Below are positions 33,813 to 42,800 of a stretch of 64,000 nt of DNA, piece after piece (the first letter of the stretch is position 1; the number at the start of each line of letters is the position of its first letter). The translations under genes and the position numbers were made by a program. The notes under the pieces are model-generated. The model did no database searches, was not told the DNA's origin, and was given only the letters and a program-made list of their open reading frames with translations. Source of the DNA: an uncultured Oscillospiraceae bacterium (GTDB lineage: Bacteria; Bacillota; Clostridia; Oscillospirales; Acutalibacteraceae); NCBI GenBank assembly GCA_900547105.1, contig URFL01000002.1:124001-188000 (forward strand), written 5' to 3'.

Positions 33813-34262
33813 TTATTCCAGCTCTTCGCCGTTTTCCAGCGCGGTGATCAAATCCACCCGGCGTTGATGGCGGCCGCCCTCAAATGCGGTGGTGAGCCAT
33901 GTGCGCACGATCATACGCGCCAGCTCCGGTCCGATCACCCGCGCGCCGACCGCCAGCATATTGGTGTCGTTGTGGCGGCGGGACAGCTCCGCCGAATACG
34001 GCTCGCTGCACACCACGCAGCGGATGCCCTTGACCTTATTGGCAGCCAGCGACATCCCCACGCCGGTGCCGCAAATCAAAATACCGCGGTCGCACTCCCC
34101 GCTGGTCACCGCTTTGGCAGCCCGCGCCGCCATCACCGGATAATCACAGCTTTTCTCGTCATAGGTGCCATAGTCGTGATAGGCCAGCCCCATCTCATCC
34201 AACAGCCCCAGCAGATCCCGCTTCATTTCCAAAGCGGCATGGTCACACGCGATCGCGATCAT
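33813..34262 (-). CDS. rpiB: Ribose 5-phosphate isomerase B
   Basis: RpiB interconverts ribose 5-phosphate and ribulose 5-phosphate in the pentose phosphate pathway. The 149-residue product has the family motifs ACDHAALEMK, DYPVMA and GILICGTGVGMSLAANKVKGIR (catalytic Cys in ICGTG) and RRHNDTNMLAVGARV. It has its own sigma-A promoter, separating it from the sporulation genes upstream. RpiB/LacA/LacB are related, but the single-subunit form and context favour RpiB. Confidence 0.93.
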   Translation of the reverse strand: MIAIACDHAALEMKRDLLGLLDEMGLAYHDYGTYDEKSCDYPVMAARAAKAVTSGECDRGILICGTGVGMSLAANKVKGIRCVVCSEPYSAELSRRHNDTNMLAVGARVIGPELARMIVRTWLTTAFEGGRHQRRVDLITALENGEELE

Positions 34263-34300
34263 GAAAAAACACTCCTTTGATTTGTTACCTTTGTTTTTCT

Positions 34301-34329
34301 ATTCTAACACACTTTCCGCGCGGGTGCAA
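34301..34329 (-). promoter_or_regulatory. Sigma-A promoter of rpiB
   Basis: TTGCAC (34329-34324), a 17-nt spacer and TAGAAT (34306-34301) with extended -10 TGT lie 39 nt upstream of the rpiB ATG. Confidence 0.7.
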
Positions 34330-34347
34330 CGCCTTTCCCCAAAAGCG

Positions 34348-34923
34348 CTAACTGCAAAACAGCGGTTGGATCTGCTCGCCCCGCAGCGCTGCGTCCACCG
34401 TGTCACCGATACGGGCAAAATCCGCCACCAGCGAATTCGGCTTGGCAACCGGATCGTCCTGCCGCAGCGGCACAAAAAAGATGTGTTTGGTGTTTTTGAG
34501 CAACGATACATTCCGCATGGAGCCGCCCAGCGCGTCGTTGGTAGACACCGCCAGCACCACCGGACGGCTGCGCCGCAAATGCGATTTGACCGCCAGCGAC
34601 ACCGGCGTGTCGCTGATGCCGCACGCCAGCCGCCCCAGCGTGCTGCCGGTACAGGGTGCCACCACCAGCACATCAAACATCTTTTTGGGGCCGATCGGTT
34701 CCACATCGGTCAGCGTCAGCAGCGGTTCGTGCCCGGTCAGCGCCACCAGCCGCTGCCGAAAATCCTCCGCTTTGCCAAAGCGGGTGTCCAGCCCCGCTGC
34801 GTTAAAGGATAAGATCGGGGTGATCTCCATCCCGCGCTGCTGCAGCGCGGGGATCTGCCCGAGCAGCCGGTCAAAGGTACAAAAGGAGCCGGTTATCGCC
34901 AGCCCCACCGACAGTGGATTCAT
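34348..34923 (-). CDS. dpaB (spoVFB): Dipicolinate synthase subunit B
   Basis: The 191-residue flavoprotein-like subunit that, with DpaA, makes dipicolinic acid for the spore core. It has the flavoprotein fold start GLAITGSFCTFDRLLGQIP, APCTGSTLGRLACGISDTPV and the VLAVSTNDALG motif. The ATG overlaps the dpaA stop (ATGA). This pair is specific to sporulation, so the host is almost certainly a spore former. Confidence 0.93.
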   Translation of the reverse strand: MNPLSVGLAITGSFCTFDRLLGQIPALQQRGMEITPILSFNAAGLDTRFGKAEDFRQRLVALTGHEPLLTLTDVEPIGPKKMFDVLVVAPCTGSTLGRLACGISDTPVSLAVKSHLRRSRPVVLAVSTNDALGGSMRNVSLLKNTKHIFFVPLRQDDPVAKPNSLVADFARIGDTVDAALRGEQIQPLFCS

Positions 34924-35789
34924 GACTCTCGCTCCTTTACCATATTCAAGATGGTGTTTTTGATGATAAGGCCGGCGCTTTTGGGAGCGACCCGCCCGGG
35001 CAGCGACAGCGCCCAGATGGTTTTGATCTGGGTATCCGCCGCCGCGGAAAAATCCACCCCGCCCGGGCGGGATGCCAGATCGATCAGCAGCGTATCCCGC
35101 GGCATCGGCTCCAGCACCTCGCGGGTGAACAGCAGCGCCGGCACGGTGTTGAAGATCACATCAAAATCGCCCGCCTGTGTCAGCTGGCGCACATCGGTGG
35201 TGTCACACCCGGCGGCTTGCGCCCACGCCGCGTCGGCGCATTTGCGCACCGCCACCGTCACCTGTGCGCCGATCGCCACCAGCAGCTGCGCCAGCGTGCG
35301 CGCCACCCTACCGTAACCGGTCACCAAGCAGTGCGCCCCATGCAGGGTAATGGGCAGCTCCTCCATCGCGAGCTGCACCGCGCCCTCGGCGGTGGGAATG
35401 GCGTTTTGCACCGCCAGCTCCTCGCGCGCGAAATAGTCGTCGATGGTCAGCCCCCGTGCCTCCACTTCGCGGCGCACACTGTCCGCTATGTTGCCGCCCA
35501 CCAGATATTGGTCAGGACGGATCGCGGACAACACCTGTTCCAGCGTCATCCGCATCCGCGAAAACGGGGCGTTGAGCGCGCCTCCCTCCGCCGTTACCGG
35601 CAGCGGTAAAATCACACAATCCGCCAGCGAGATCGCCTGCATCGGATTGGTACAACCGGTCACACAGGGAGGCAGATCCGCGCCGTCCAGCCCGGTGGTG
35701 ATGACCTTGTAGCCATCCGCCGCCAGCTCGCCGGCGAGATAAGCGGCGCGCAGGTCGCCGCCTATCACCGCAAAGGTTTCCACATTCAT
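34920..35789 (-). CDS. dpaA (spoVFA): Dipicolinate synthase subunit A
   Basis: A 289-residue NAD(P)-binding subunit that oxidises dihydrodipicolinate to dipicolinate. It has the N-terminal FAVIGGDLRAAYLAGELAADG and a second Rossmann region HCLVTGYGRVARTLAQLL. The ATG at 35789 is 8 nt after GGGGGG, which lies in the 3-prime arm of a strong hairpin. Expression would be expected in the mother cell under sigma-K, and a matching promoter is seen. Confidence 0.93.
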   Translation of the reverse strand: MNVETFAVIGGDLRAAYLAGELAADGYKVITTGLDGADLPPCVTGCTNPMQAISLADCVILPLPVTAEGGALNAPFSRMRMTLEQVLSAIRPDQYLVGGNIADSVRREVEARGLTIDDYFAREELAVQNAIPTAEGAVQLAMEELPITLHGAHCLVTGYGRVARTLAQLLVAIGAQVTVAVRKCADAAWAQAAGCDTTDVRQLTQAGDFDVIFNTVPALLFTREVLEPMPRDTLLIDLASRPGGVDFSAAADTQIKTIWALSLPGRVAPKSAGLIIKNTILNMVKERES

Positions 35790-35835
35790 AAAAAAGTCCC
35801 CCCATAGGATAAATCTCACTCTATCCTATGAGGGG
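35790..35835 (-). terminator. Terminator-like hairpin that contains the dpaA Shine-Dalgarno
   Basis: On the minus strand CCCCTCATAGGATA (35835-35822) pairs with TATCCTATGGGGGG (35811-35798), fully paired with one U-G, followed by ACTTTTTT and then the dpaA ATG. It has all features of an intrinsic terminator for the CmpB-like gene, yet its 3-prime arm carries the dpaA RBS. Confidence 0.7.
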
Positions 35836-35849
35836 AGCGGCGCATCGGT
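35822..35849 (-). promoter_or_regulatory. Candidate sigma-K promoter of dpaA
   Basis: AC (35849-35848), a 17-nt spacer and CATAGGATA (35830-35822) match the sigma-K consensus AC-N16-17-CATANNNTA fully. The -10 lies in the 5-prime arm of the hairpin and the -35 overlaps the stop codon of the upstream gene. Confidence 0.6.
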
Positions 35850-36430
35850 TACCAAAACCGCCACGATGCACCGAAATGATCCAATTTGTTGCCGATGTCC
35901 ACCGCAATATGCGCCGAGGACACCATATCCACCGCCAGCAGCACACCGCCGATCGCGACCAGACGCGCCGGCCACTTGGGATGGCGGTGCAGCGCCGCCA
36001 CCAGCTTTTCAAACTGCGGCTGGATGATGTAGACAAACAGCAGCGCAAAGCCACCCCACACCAGCGACACAAACAAACACACCCGCCCGTTAAAATTCAG
36101 CGGGAATTTGGTATAGTCCCACCAGCGGGCGTGGAACAGCTGCTCCATCGCCACCGAGGTGCCGTATTCCACCACCGTCGCCAGCACCGCGCCGGAAATG
36201 AAGATGGTGGGCAGCGCCACCAGCGGGCTGTCGATCTTGCGCTGGATCGGCAGCAAAAAAATAAACATCAACAGCGCCCCCACCCCGTAAATCGGGCACA
36301 AGGGGCCGTTCAAAAAGCCGCGGTTCACAAAACTCATGGTTTCCAGCGAGCAATAGGTGGTTTCAAACAGCCAGCCAAACCCGCTGTATAAAAAGAAATA
36401 TAGTCCCATATCCACAAAGGAATACGGCAT
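35849..36430 (-). CDS. CmpB-like putative ABC transporter permease (PF06541-type)
   Basis: A 193-residue membrane protein with FLYSGFGWLFETTYCSLE, VNRGFLNGPLCPIYGVGAL and a conserved HARWWDYTKFPLNFNGRVCL stretch, characteristic of the putative ABC-transporter type IV (CmpB) family. About five hydrophobic segments are visible. Despite the name the function is not established, and no ABC ATPase is adjacent. GAGGGAGA precedes the ATG at 36430; the pgeF stop is 10 nt upstream. Confidence 0.82.
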   Translation of the reverse strand: MPYSFVDMGLYFFLYSGFGWLFETTYCSLETMSFVNRGFLNGPLCPIYGVGALLMFIFLLPIQRKIDSPLVALPTIFISGAVLATVVEYGTSVAMEQLFHARWWDYTKFPLNFNGRVCLFVSLVWGGFALLFVYIIQPQFEKLVAALHRHPKWPARLVAIGGVLLAVDMVSSAHIAVDIGNKLDHFGASWRFW

Positions 36431-36440
36431 GGGGTCTCCC

Positions 36441-37286
36441 TCATTTCCCTTCCGGCTGGATGGCGATAAAGCCCGCCAAGCTGCCTCTTTCTTGTCCTGT
36501 CACCCGATGTGACCAAAACACATCCGGATGGCATTTGGTGCACAGATCGGTCACCGTGATATGCTGCGGCAACACACCCGCGCCCTGTAAAATGCGGCGG
36601 TTTACTTCCCACAGGTCAATATCGAACTTATCGCCCGGTTTCACCCGCACGCACTTTTCGTCAAACTCCGCCATGGTGCGGAACTCGTCGTACACCGGGG
36701 TGTCCACCTCAAAGCAGCAGGGGCCGATCGAAGGTCCCACCGCCGCCAGAATGTCCTCACGCCGGCAGCCGTAGTCGCGGCACATCCGTTCCACCGTGAC
36801 TGCGCCGATACGCGCCACCGTGCCGCGCCAGCCGGAATGAGAGGTGCCCACCACCCGCCGCACCGGATCCACAAAAAACAGCGGCACACAGTCGGCGTAT
36901 TGGGTGCACAGCACCACCCCCGGCTCATCGGTCAGCAAGCCGTCGATGTCGGTATAACCCCGCTCGCGGGTGACGCCGCGACCGCAGTCCGCTGCCGTCG
37001 CGTTGTAGATGTTGGTGTGGTGCGCCTGCGCCGATACCACCACCTGCTCCGCCGATACCCCGATGGCTTCGCAAAAACGGCGGAAATTTTCCTGCACCGC
37101 CGCGTCATCATCCCCCCGCGTGAAGCTGAGGTTCATGCTTTCGTACACGCCGCGGCTGACCCCACCCAGCCGGGTGGAAAAGCCGTGCCGCACAAACGGC
37201 ACCCGGTCAAATGCTGGAAATGTATAATACAGCAGCGCATCTTTTTGATGCGCCTGCAAATGGGTCGTGGTAGGATATACCATCAT
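36441..37286 (-). CDS. pgeF: PgeF/YfiH-type multicopper-like polyphenol oxidase domain protein
   Basis: A 281-residue protein of the DUF152/YfiH family. It has the conserved QAHHTNIYN, YADCVPLFFVDP and GTSHSGWRGT motifs, with the His/Cys residues that bind zinc, and GPSIGPCCFEVD. Members act as peptidoglycan editing factors or purine nucleoside phosphorylases; laccase activity is reported for some. GGGAGG precedes the ATG at 37286. It follows the bofA-like gene by 83 nt. Confidence 0.88.
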   Translation of the reverse strand: MMVYPTTTHLQAHQKDALLYYTFPAFDRVPFVRHGFSTRLGGVSRGVYESMNLSFTRGDDDAAVQENFRRFCEAIGVSAEQVVVSAQAHHTNIYNATAADCGRGVTRERGYTDIDGLLTDEPGVVLCTQYADCVPLFFVDPVRRVVGTSHSGWRGTVARIGAVTVERMCRDYGCRREDILAAVGPSIGPCCFEVDTPVYDEFRTMAEFDEKCVRVKPGDKFDIDLWEVNRRILQGAGVLPQHITVTDLCTKCHPDVFWSHRVTGQERGSLAGFIAIQPEGK

Positions 37287-37369
37287 CCAAAGCCTCCCGT
37301 TACTTGCGTTCTGCCAACAACAGTATACCCCAACGCCGTCGATTTTTCAACCACAATCGCGCCGCGCGG

Positions 37370-37645
37370 TCACACGCCCAAAATCGTTTTTTCCAACAGC
37401 AGCGCGATCACGCCGGGAATCCCCAGCCCCACGCAGCAGGCGCCGGTGAACACATTCAGCGCCAGCGATACTCCGGTGAACGCCCCCGCGACATTGACCG
37501 CCGCCAGCGCGCACAAGCCCTGTACCCCCGATCCGACCAGCGTGCGCACCGGTCGCTTGGTGCAGATCGCCGCCACCGCGACGGCGACCGCCGCGATCGC
37601 CCCGAGTATCGCCCAAACCACTTGCCAGCCAACGCTCATCTCCAC
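37370..37645 (-). CDS. bofA: BofA-like inhibitor of pro-sigma-K processing
   Basis: A 91-residue membrane protein. An N-terminal helix (VVWAILGAIAAVAVAVAAI) is followed by TLVGSGVQGLCALAAVNVAG and the BofA-like C-terminus LNVFTGACCVGLGIPGVIALLL. In B. subtilis BofA holds the SpoIVFB protease inactive in the outer forespore membrane. The GTG at 37645 has AAAGGGGGG 7 nt upstream; the ATG at 37639 is an alternative. A good sigma-E promoter candidate lies upstream. Confidence 0.75.
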   Translation of the reverse strand: MEMSVGWQVVWAILGAIAAVAVAVAAICTKRPVRTLVGSGVQGLCALAAVNVAGAFTGVSLALNVFTGACCVGLGIPGVIALLLEKTILGV

Positions 37646-37675
37646 TGCGCCGCCCCCCTTTTTCGTGTATACTCC

Positions 37676-37702
37676 ACTATATGGGACAACGCCGCGGGAT
37701 AT
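37676..37702 (-). promoter_or_regulatory. Candidate sigma-E promoter of bofA
   Basis: ATA (37702-37700), a 16-nt spacer and CATATAGT (37683-37676) fit the sigma-E consensus with one mismatch, about 31 nt upstream of the GTG. B. subtilis bofA is a known sigma-E gene. Confidence 0.5.
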
Positions 37703-37711
37703 GCGCGTCAA

Positions 37712-39496
37712 TCAATCGGCTGCCAGAGCGGCACCGCCGGTCACACTTTGCAAGATCAGCCACGCGTCGGCGGCGCTGATACCCGCCGCGCCATCCACAT
37801 CGGCGGCGCGCTGCGCGGAAATATCCAGCTCCACCTGTCCGCTTGCCGCCTGCAGCGCCGCCAGCGCATCCGCGATGGTGACGGTACCGTCGCCGTCCAC
37901 ATCCCCCACGGCATACACCGGCACCTCCGCCAGCGCCAAACGCGCCTGATCCAGCGCCGCGGTCGCCTGCCGGATCGCCTCCGGCGACATATACGGATAC
38001 GCGGTATCCACCGCTTGCGCCTGCGCCCGCGCGTCGGTATACGCCTGCCACGAATCGGGGGTGTAATGCCGCTCGGTTTTCACCGGCTGCTCCACCGCCG
38101 CGCGCAGCTTCACAATTTCCTCCGCCGGCTGGGTCATATCCACCACCCGCGCCGTGGTCACGGTCATGGTGAACGCGCCTTTTTGATAGTTTTCCGGTGC
38201 CAAATACACCTGCATCCGGTTGACCGCGCGCCAATTCATCGCGCCCTGCCGTGGGGCGGTCGGGTCGCTTTGCAAAACGTTATAGCCATCCTCGGCGGCA
38301 GCATCCAGCGGGATGCACAGCCGGTTGATGCCGGTGTGCAGCTGCCCGATCGCGGCATCCTCCGCCGCCAGCCGCCAGCCATAGGTGCAGCGCGCTCCGT
38401 CCTCGTCCACCGACCGCAGCAGCACCCAGCCGTCGGTATTCCATACGCCGTCATACCCCTCCGGCCCTTGCAGATCCAGTTCCAACAGCAGCATGGTACG
38501 GCTGAAATCGTGGTGGGACAGATCCACTCCCACACCGTCGCCGCCCTGGTCGGCGTACGCCCAGTCGGCGTACAGCGTTTGCTGCGATTCGCCGGGATAG
38601 CTGCCGCACAGCCGCGAAAAGTTCGCGGCATCATAGGTGATCTCCACCATATTGTCCCGCACCTGCTGCATCTGCTGCGCCATCGCGTTCAGCTGGGACA
38701 ACAGGGCGGTTTCGTCCGCCACCAGCGCCAGCGCCTGCTGCCGCGTGGCGGCAAACAGCTCCAAGCTGTCCTGACGGTAGACGATTCCCTCTGGGAAATG
38801 GTCATCCGCCGCCGCGCGCACCCGATCGCGCGCGATCTCCATCACATCGTTGACTACCCGCACCTCCGACAGCCGCATGGTGTAGGTGTCTGCCATTTCG
38901 TCCGCCACCACGCTGTCGCGCAGCCGCATGGTCAGAATGATGCGCTGCACCTGCGTCCAATCCATCAACCCGCGGTGGTTATCTGCCGGACGGTTCAGCG
39001 GAATGGACAGCTCCAAATGACCGTTTTGCATCGACACCTGATCCGGGCGGATATTCCAACCGTAGTTGTGTTCGTCGTTGGTTTCGGAGTTGCCGCCGTT
39101 GATTTTCAGCTCCGGGTCGCCTTCTTTATCCTTGACATTCACCGACCGCAGCTTCACCGTCAAGCTGTCCCACGCCGCGTCGGGGGTTTGCGAGGCATCG
39201 GTGGAGGACAGATCGATCGTTACTTTCAGACGCAGATTTTCCCTTCCGGGATAGTCGGTTTCCACATCCACGCCGTCCTCGCTCTCCAGGTTGTCGGCAC
39301 GTGTCCAGTTGGCATAAAGCGTATCGCCGTACAGCAAATCGTTCGTGTCGGCGTTATATTCCCGCTCGAATTTGGAAAAGCGCATCAATTCATAGGTCGG
39401 GATGGTTTCGGTTTCCTGATCGGCGATAGCACCCCATCCGGTCAGCAAGCATGCCAGCCCGGCCAGCACCGCCACACATCGTTTGATTTTTTTCAT
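37712..39496 (-). CDS. Secreted dockerin protein with FIVAR-like region
   Basis: A 594-residue protein. A signal peptide (MKKIKRCVAVLAGLACLLTGWGAIA) precedes two related beta-rich segments that both contain a DLSSTD/DLSHHD-type strand, a GWNIRP/GWRLAA motif and an IILTMRL/MQVYLAP strand, suggesting a duplicated domain (about 35-200 and 285-445). A helical FIVAR-like stretch (YTPDSWQAYTDARAQAQAV) follows. The last 65 residues are a type I dockerin with GDVDGDGTVTIADALAAL and DVDGAAGISAADAWLIL. No catalytic motif is recognised. AGGAGG precedes the ATG at 39496. Confidence 0.85.
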   Translation of the reverse strand: MKKIKRCVAVLAGLACLLTGWGAIADQETETIPTYELMRFSKFEREYNADTNDLLYGDTLYANWTRADNLESEDGVDVETDYPGRENLRLKVTIDLSSTDASQTPDAAWDSLTVKLRSVNVKDKEGDPELKINGGNSETNDEHNYGWNIRPDQVSMQNGHLELSIPLNRPADNHRGLMDWTQVQRIILTMRLRDSVVADEMADTYTMRLSEVRVVNDVMEIARDRVRAAADDHFPEGIVYRQDSLELFAATRQQALALVADETALLSQLNAMAQQMQQVRDNMVEITYDAANFSRLCGSYPGESQQTLYADWAYADQGGDGVGVDLSHHDFSRTMLLLELDLQGPEGYDGVWNTDGWVLLRSVDEDGARCTYGWRLAAEDAAIGQLHTGINRLCIPLDAAAEDGYNVLQSDPTAPRQGAMNWRAVNRMQVYLAPENYQKGAFTMTVTTARVVDMTQPAEEIVKLRAAVEQPVKTERHYTPDSWQAYTDARAQAQAVDTAYPYMSPEAIRQATAALDQARLALAEVPVYAVGDVDGDGTVTIADALAALQAASGQVELDISAQRAADVDGAAGISAADAWLILQSVTGGAALAAD

Positions 39497-39541
39497 GCCC
39501 CGGTTCCTCCTACCCGCCCAAAAGGCGTTCACATACTGTCA

Positions 39542-39570
39542 TCATACGAAACCCGACCGGACTTGTCAAC
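39542..39570 (-). promoter_or_regulatory. Strong sigma-A promoter of the dockerin gene
   Basis: A consensus TTGACA (39570-39565), 17-nt spacer and TATGAT (39547-39542) lie 46 nt upstream of the ATG at 39496. Confidence 0.8.
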
Positions 39571-39726
39571 AACCGACCCGGTTTTGCTGTGAATATTCTC
39601 CGGTTCGTGCAAAAGCGACCGGATTTTCTGCCGCTTTGCACAGATACAGCGCCATCGCACAACCACCAGTATATACCGCGCCACCGCCAAGTGCATCCGC
39701 CATCGCCTGCGTTTTCTCCGCCAACA

Positions 39727-39772
39727 GCAAACGACCGGCAGACAGCCAAAAGGCCATCTGCCGGTCGTTTTA
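39727..39772. terminator. Hairpin terminator after the beta-helix lipoprotein gene
   Basis: A 13-bp perfect stem AACGACCGGCAGA/TCTGCCGGTCGTT (39730-39742 and 39757-39769). The minus-strand tail is GTTTGC, the plus-strand tail GTTTTA, so it is a fair terminator in either direction. Confidence 0.65.
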
Positions 39773-39822
39773 TCGCTTTTTACGCCCGTTTCGCGCTGTG
39801 GCGAAGCCGGAGTGGTTCCCTC

Positions 39823-42800
39823 TTATTCGCCGGGAACAAACTGCGTGCCCAGGAATTTGGTTTCGACTTTCGCGCCGTCCTCCTGGAAGATGTACAGGTT
39901 CTGTTTACAGCTGATGGTGCCGACCACTTTACCCTTGGCGCCCTTATGATAGATCGCCGCGGGAATTTGAATCTGATCGGTTTCGGAGCTGGCGCCCTGG
40001 TTCGCGATCCAGTTGATCTTCAGGAAATCGTTCACCGGAATATGCCATTTGTCCGCCGCATTCTTGACCGACATCTTGGAATCGTTGTTGGACACGAAGG
40101 TGGTACCCAAAATGTTCAGCGTACCGCCCTCGAAGCACTCGCCCTTGTACACGCACCACGGGAAGCAGTTCACATAGTTGACCGTGCCGCCCTTGACATA
40201 CGCGATACCCTGGGCGTTCGGGCTCCAGGAGTCGGTGTTCCACACACCGATGGTACCGGTGAATTTCTCGGTGGTATGCACGTTGTGACCGCCGTATTCC
40301 ACGCCATCGTATTTGTTAAACACGCCCATGGATTCGTACAGGTTCAGCTGCGCATTACCGGATTCCGCATACACGCCATCGTGGCAGGCGTCGAACGCGA
40401 AGCCCCACATATTGCCCACGAAAGAGCCCTTGGTGTACGGGTCTTCCATCAGCTTGATCTGGGTGTTGATGCTGATGTTGAAGCTGGAGAAGAATTTCAC
40501 ATTTTTGCAATCGCCCAGCTCCACGCCGTTGACTTTGCGCGCCGCATATTCGGTCAGCATCGTATCACGGCTGATCTTCTCGCCGTTTTCATCTCTGTTA
40601 CCGGACTCATTGCCGTTCGGTGCGATCGGATAGTTGCCGCTCCAGCTGGAGAAGTTGAAGTGGAAATCCTGCACCCAACCGCCGTTGATGCCATGACCCA
40701 TGATCAACGCTTTGCTCATAACCGCACCGGTCACATCCGAGATCACGATGCCGTCGCAGCGATTGGTCATCGCGTCGATACCGACATACGCGCCGGTGAA
40801 GCACACGTTCTGGATCCAGGTGCCTTTGTTGGCACGGATCGTGGGCGGATACGCCTTCACTTTTTCGCTGGTGAGCTTTGCTTTATCGCTGAGACCCTGC
40901 TCCGGATAGTACACAGTGAAACCGGTGGCACCGGCGTTTTGACCCAGCGTAATGAGCGGTGTACCGTTGGCATTGTTCTTACCACTGTAGGCAAAGATCT
41001 GAGTGCCGTCCATGGTACCGTTACCGTAGTGCTGACCGGTGAACACACCGCGCAGCTCCACGCCCGCCGGCACTTTCAGCGTACCTTTGACCAGATAGTA
41101 GCCCGCATGCAGATAGACGATACCGCCGCCGTTTTTGCCGGCTGCATTCAGCGCCGACTGGATCGCTGCGGTGCTGTCTTTCACTTTGGTTTCTTTCTCA
41201 GAAATCGGATCCGTCTTATAAATGGTCGAGCCTTTCAGCGTATTGCCCGCAACAGCGCCGTAAGATGCCACATCAAACAGTTTCGCTTTCGCGGCCTTGC
41301 GCTGCGGTGCAAAGGTGTAATCGTACTCGTCCGCGCGTTTGATGATATCGGTGTTCTTGTCATCGCGCTGGATGCGTTTGTCGCTGTCGCTCCAACCGGT
41401 GCCGTTGAACAGCGCCTTGTCGGTTTTGAAGGTGTTGCCGAGCAGCATCACCTGCGACACCTTTTTGGACACCTTAAAGGTGCTCTTGGAGGTTTTGGAC
41501 GCTTTGAAAGTGGTGTTGCTGGCGTTGATATGACCGCCGTCCATAAACAGCGCGTTATCCTGCCAGTTTTCCAGCGTGCATTCGCTCAGGTCGATCGCGT
41601 AATCCGCCGAGTTCACCGCACGAATCGCGTTGTCCGCGTTGCGGAACACGGTGGTCGAGACCGCCAGCGTTTCGTTGCCCTTGGAGTTATAGTAGATACC
41701 CGCCTGGCTCGCATCAATATCCGAATACGAAACCTCCAAGCCCGGGTAGCTCATGTTTTCGATATAGATACCCACCTTGGTGTTGCGGGTGACCAGCTTA
41801 CCAATGGAATCGTTACCGTCGGTCAGCATGCAGGCATACCGCACATTATTGGCGTAGATATCGTACCAATAACCCCAGTCCTGACGACCGGCACGAATAC
41901 CGATCACGTTGTTCTTGGTGTAGTTTTCCAGCTGTTTGGCCGCCGCCGATTTGGCTTTGGGTGCGTTCGGCAGACCGCTCTGCTCCCAATATTTGGTGTC
42001 AAAGCGCACTTTTTCGATACGCGGAATATCGTACGCTTCCGCGCCGTAGATGCCCTGGTTCAAAACCGTAGCATAGAAGTTACGGATCACCATGGACGAA
42101 CAGCTGCTGTTGTAGAAACCTCTATACGAGTTATACAAGGTGACATTCATCACCACCGTGTGGCCGGTGCCGCGGATGGTGGAAGGATATGCCTGCGGGT
42201 TGGTCGCGCTCTGCTCCGGATACCACACACTGATATCGCGCAGCGTCGCAGCGCTTTTCATGCTGATCAACGGAGAATCCATCGAATCGTTCGCGCTGCC
42301 GCGTTTGTCATACGCCATCAGAACGGTGCCTTTGTTCGCAGCGCCCAGACCGCCCTCATCGGGGTTCATCCATTCGCCGCGCAGAGTCACGCCGCCTTCG
42401 ATGGTCAGTTCGTTCTTCTCCACACGATAGAAACCTGCCGGCAGATACACAACACCGCCGCCCGCCGCATGAGCCGCGCTCAAGCAAGCCTGGATAATGT
42501 CGGTGCAATCCTCTTTACCGGTGCGGTCCGCGCCCAGATCCAGCGGAGACAGCATATAGGTGATGCGATCCGTGGCTTTCATGCCTTTGCTGGGAGTGGC
42601 GATACGCGCTTTAATATGTTTGGTCGCGATCTCCTCCAACGACGGCTCATCCGGCTCATCATCGTCAGTCGGTTCATCGGGCTCGTCATCGTCCCAATCG
42701 TCATCGTCATCCCCATCGTCATCGTCGTCCTCGGGCTCCTCGTCATCCGTGGGCTCCTCGTCATCGCCATCATCAACCTGAGGTTCGCTGCTGGCATCCG

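Larger units (their letters stand above)
39497..39822. other. Intergenic region with promoter and hairpin
   Basis: No convincing gene in this 326-bp gap. It contains the strong promoter of the dockerin gene and the terminator hairpin of the beta-helix lipoprotein gene; the GC-rich part between them (39590-39725) shows open frames without ribosome binding sites. Confidence 0.5.

Noticed and set aside
39566..39757. 63-codon minus-strand frame between the dockerin and beta-helix genes
   Set aside because: Its ATG lies in the loop region of a terminator hairpin, with no Shine-Dalgarno and no recognised domain.
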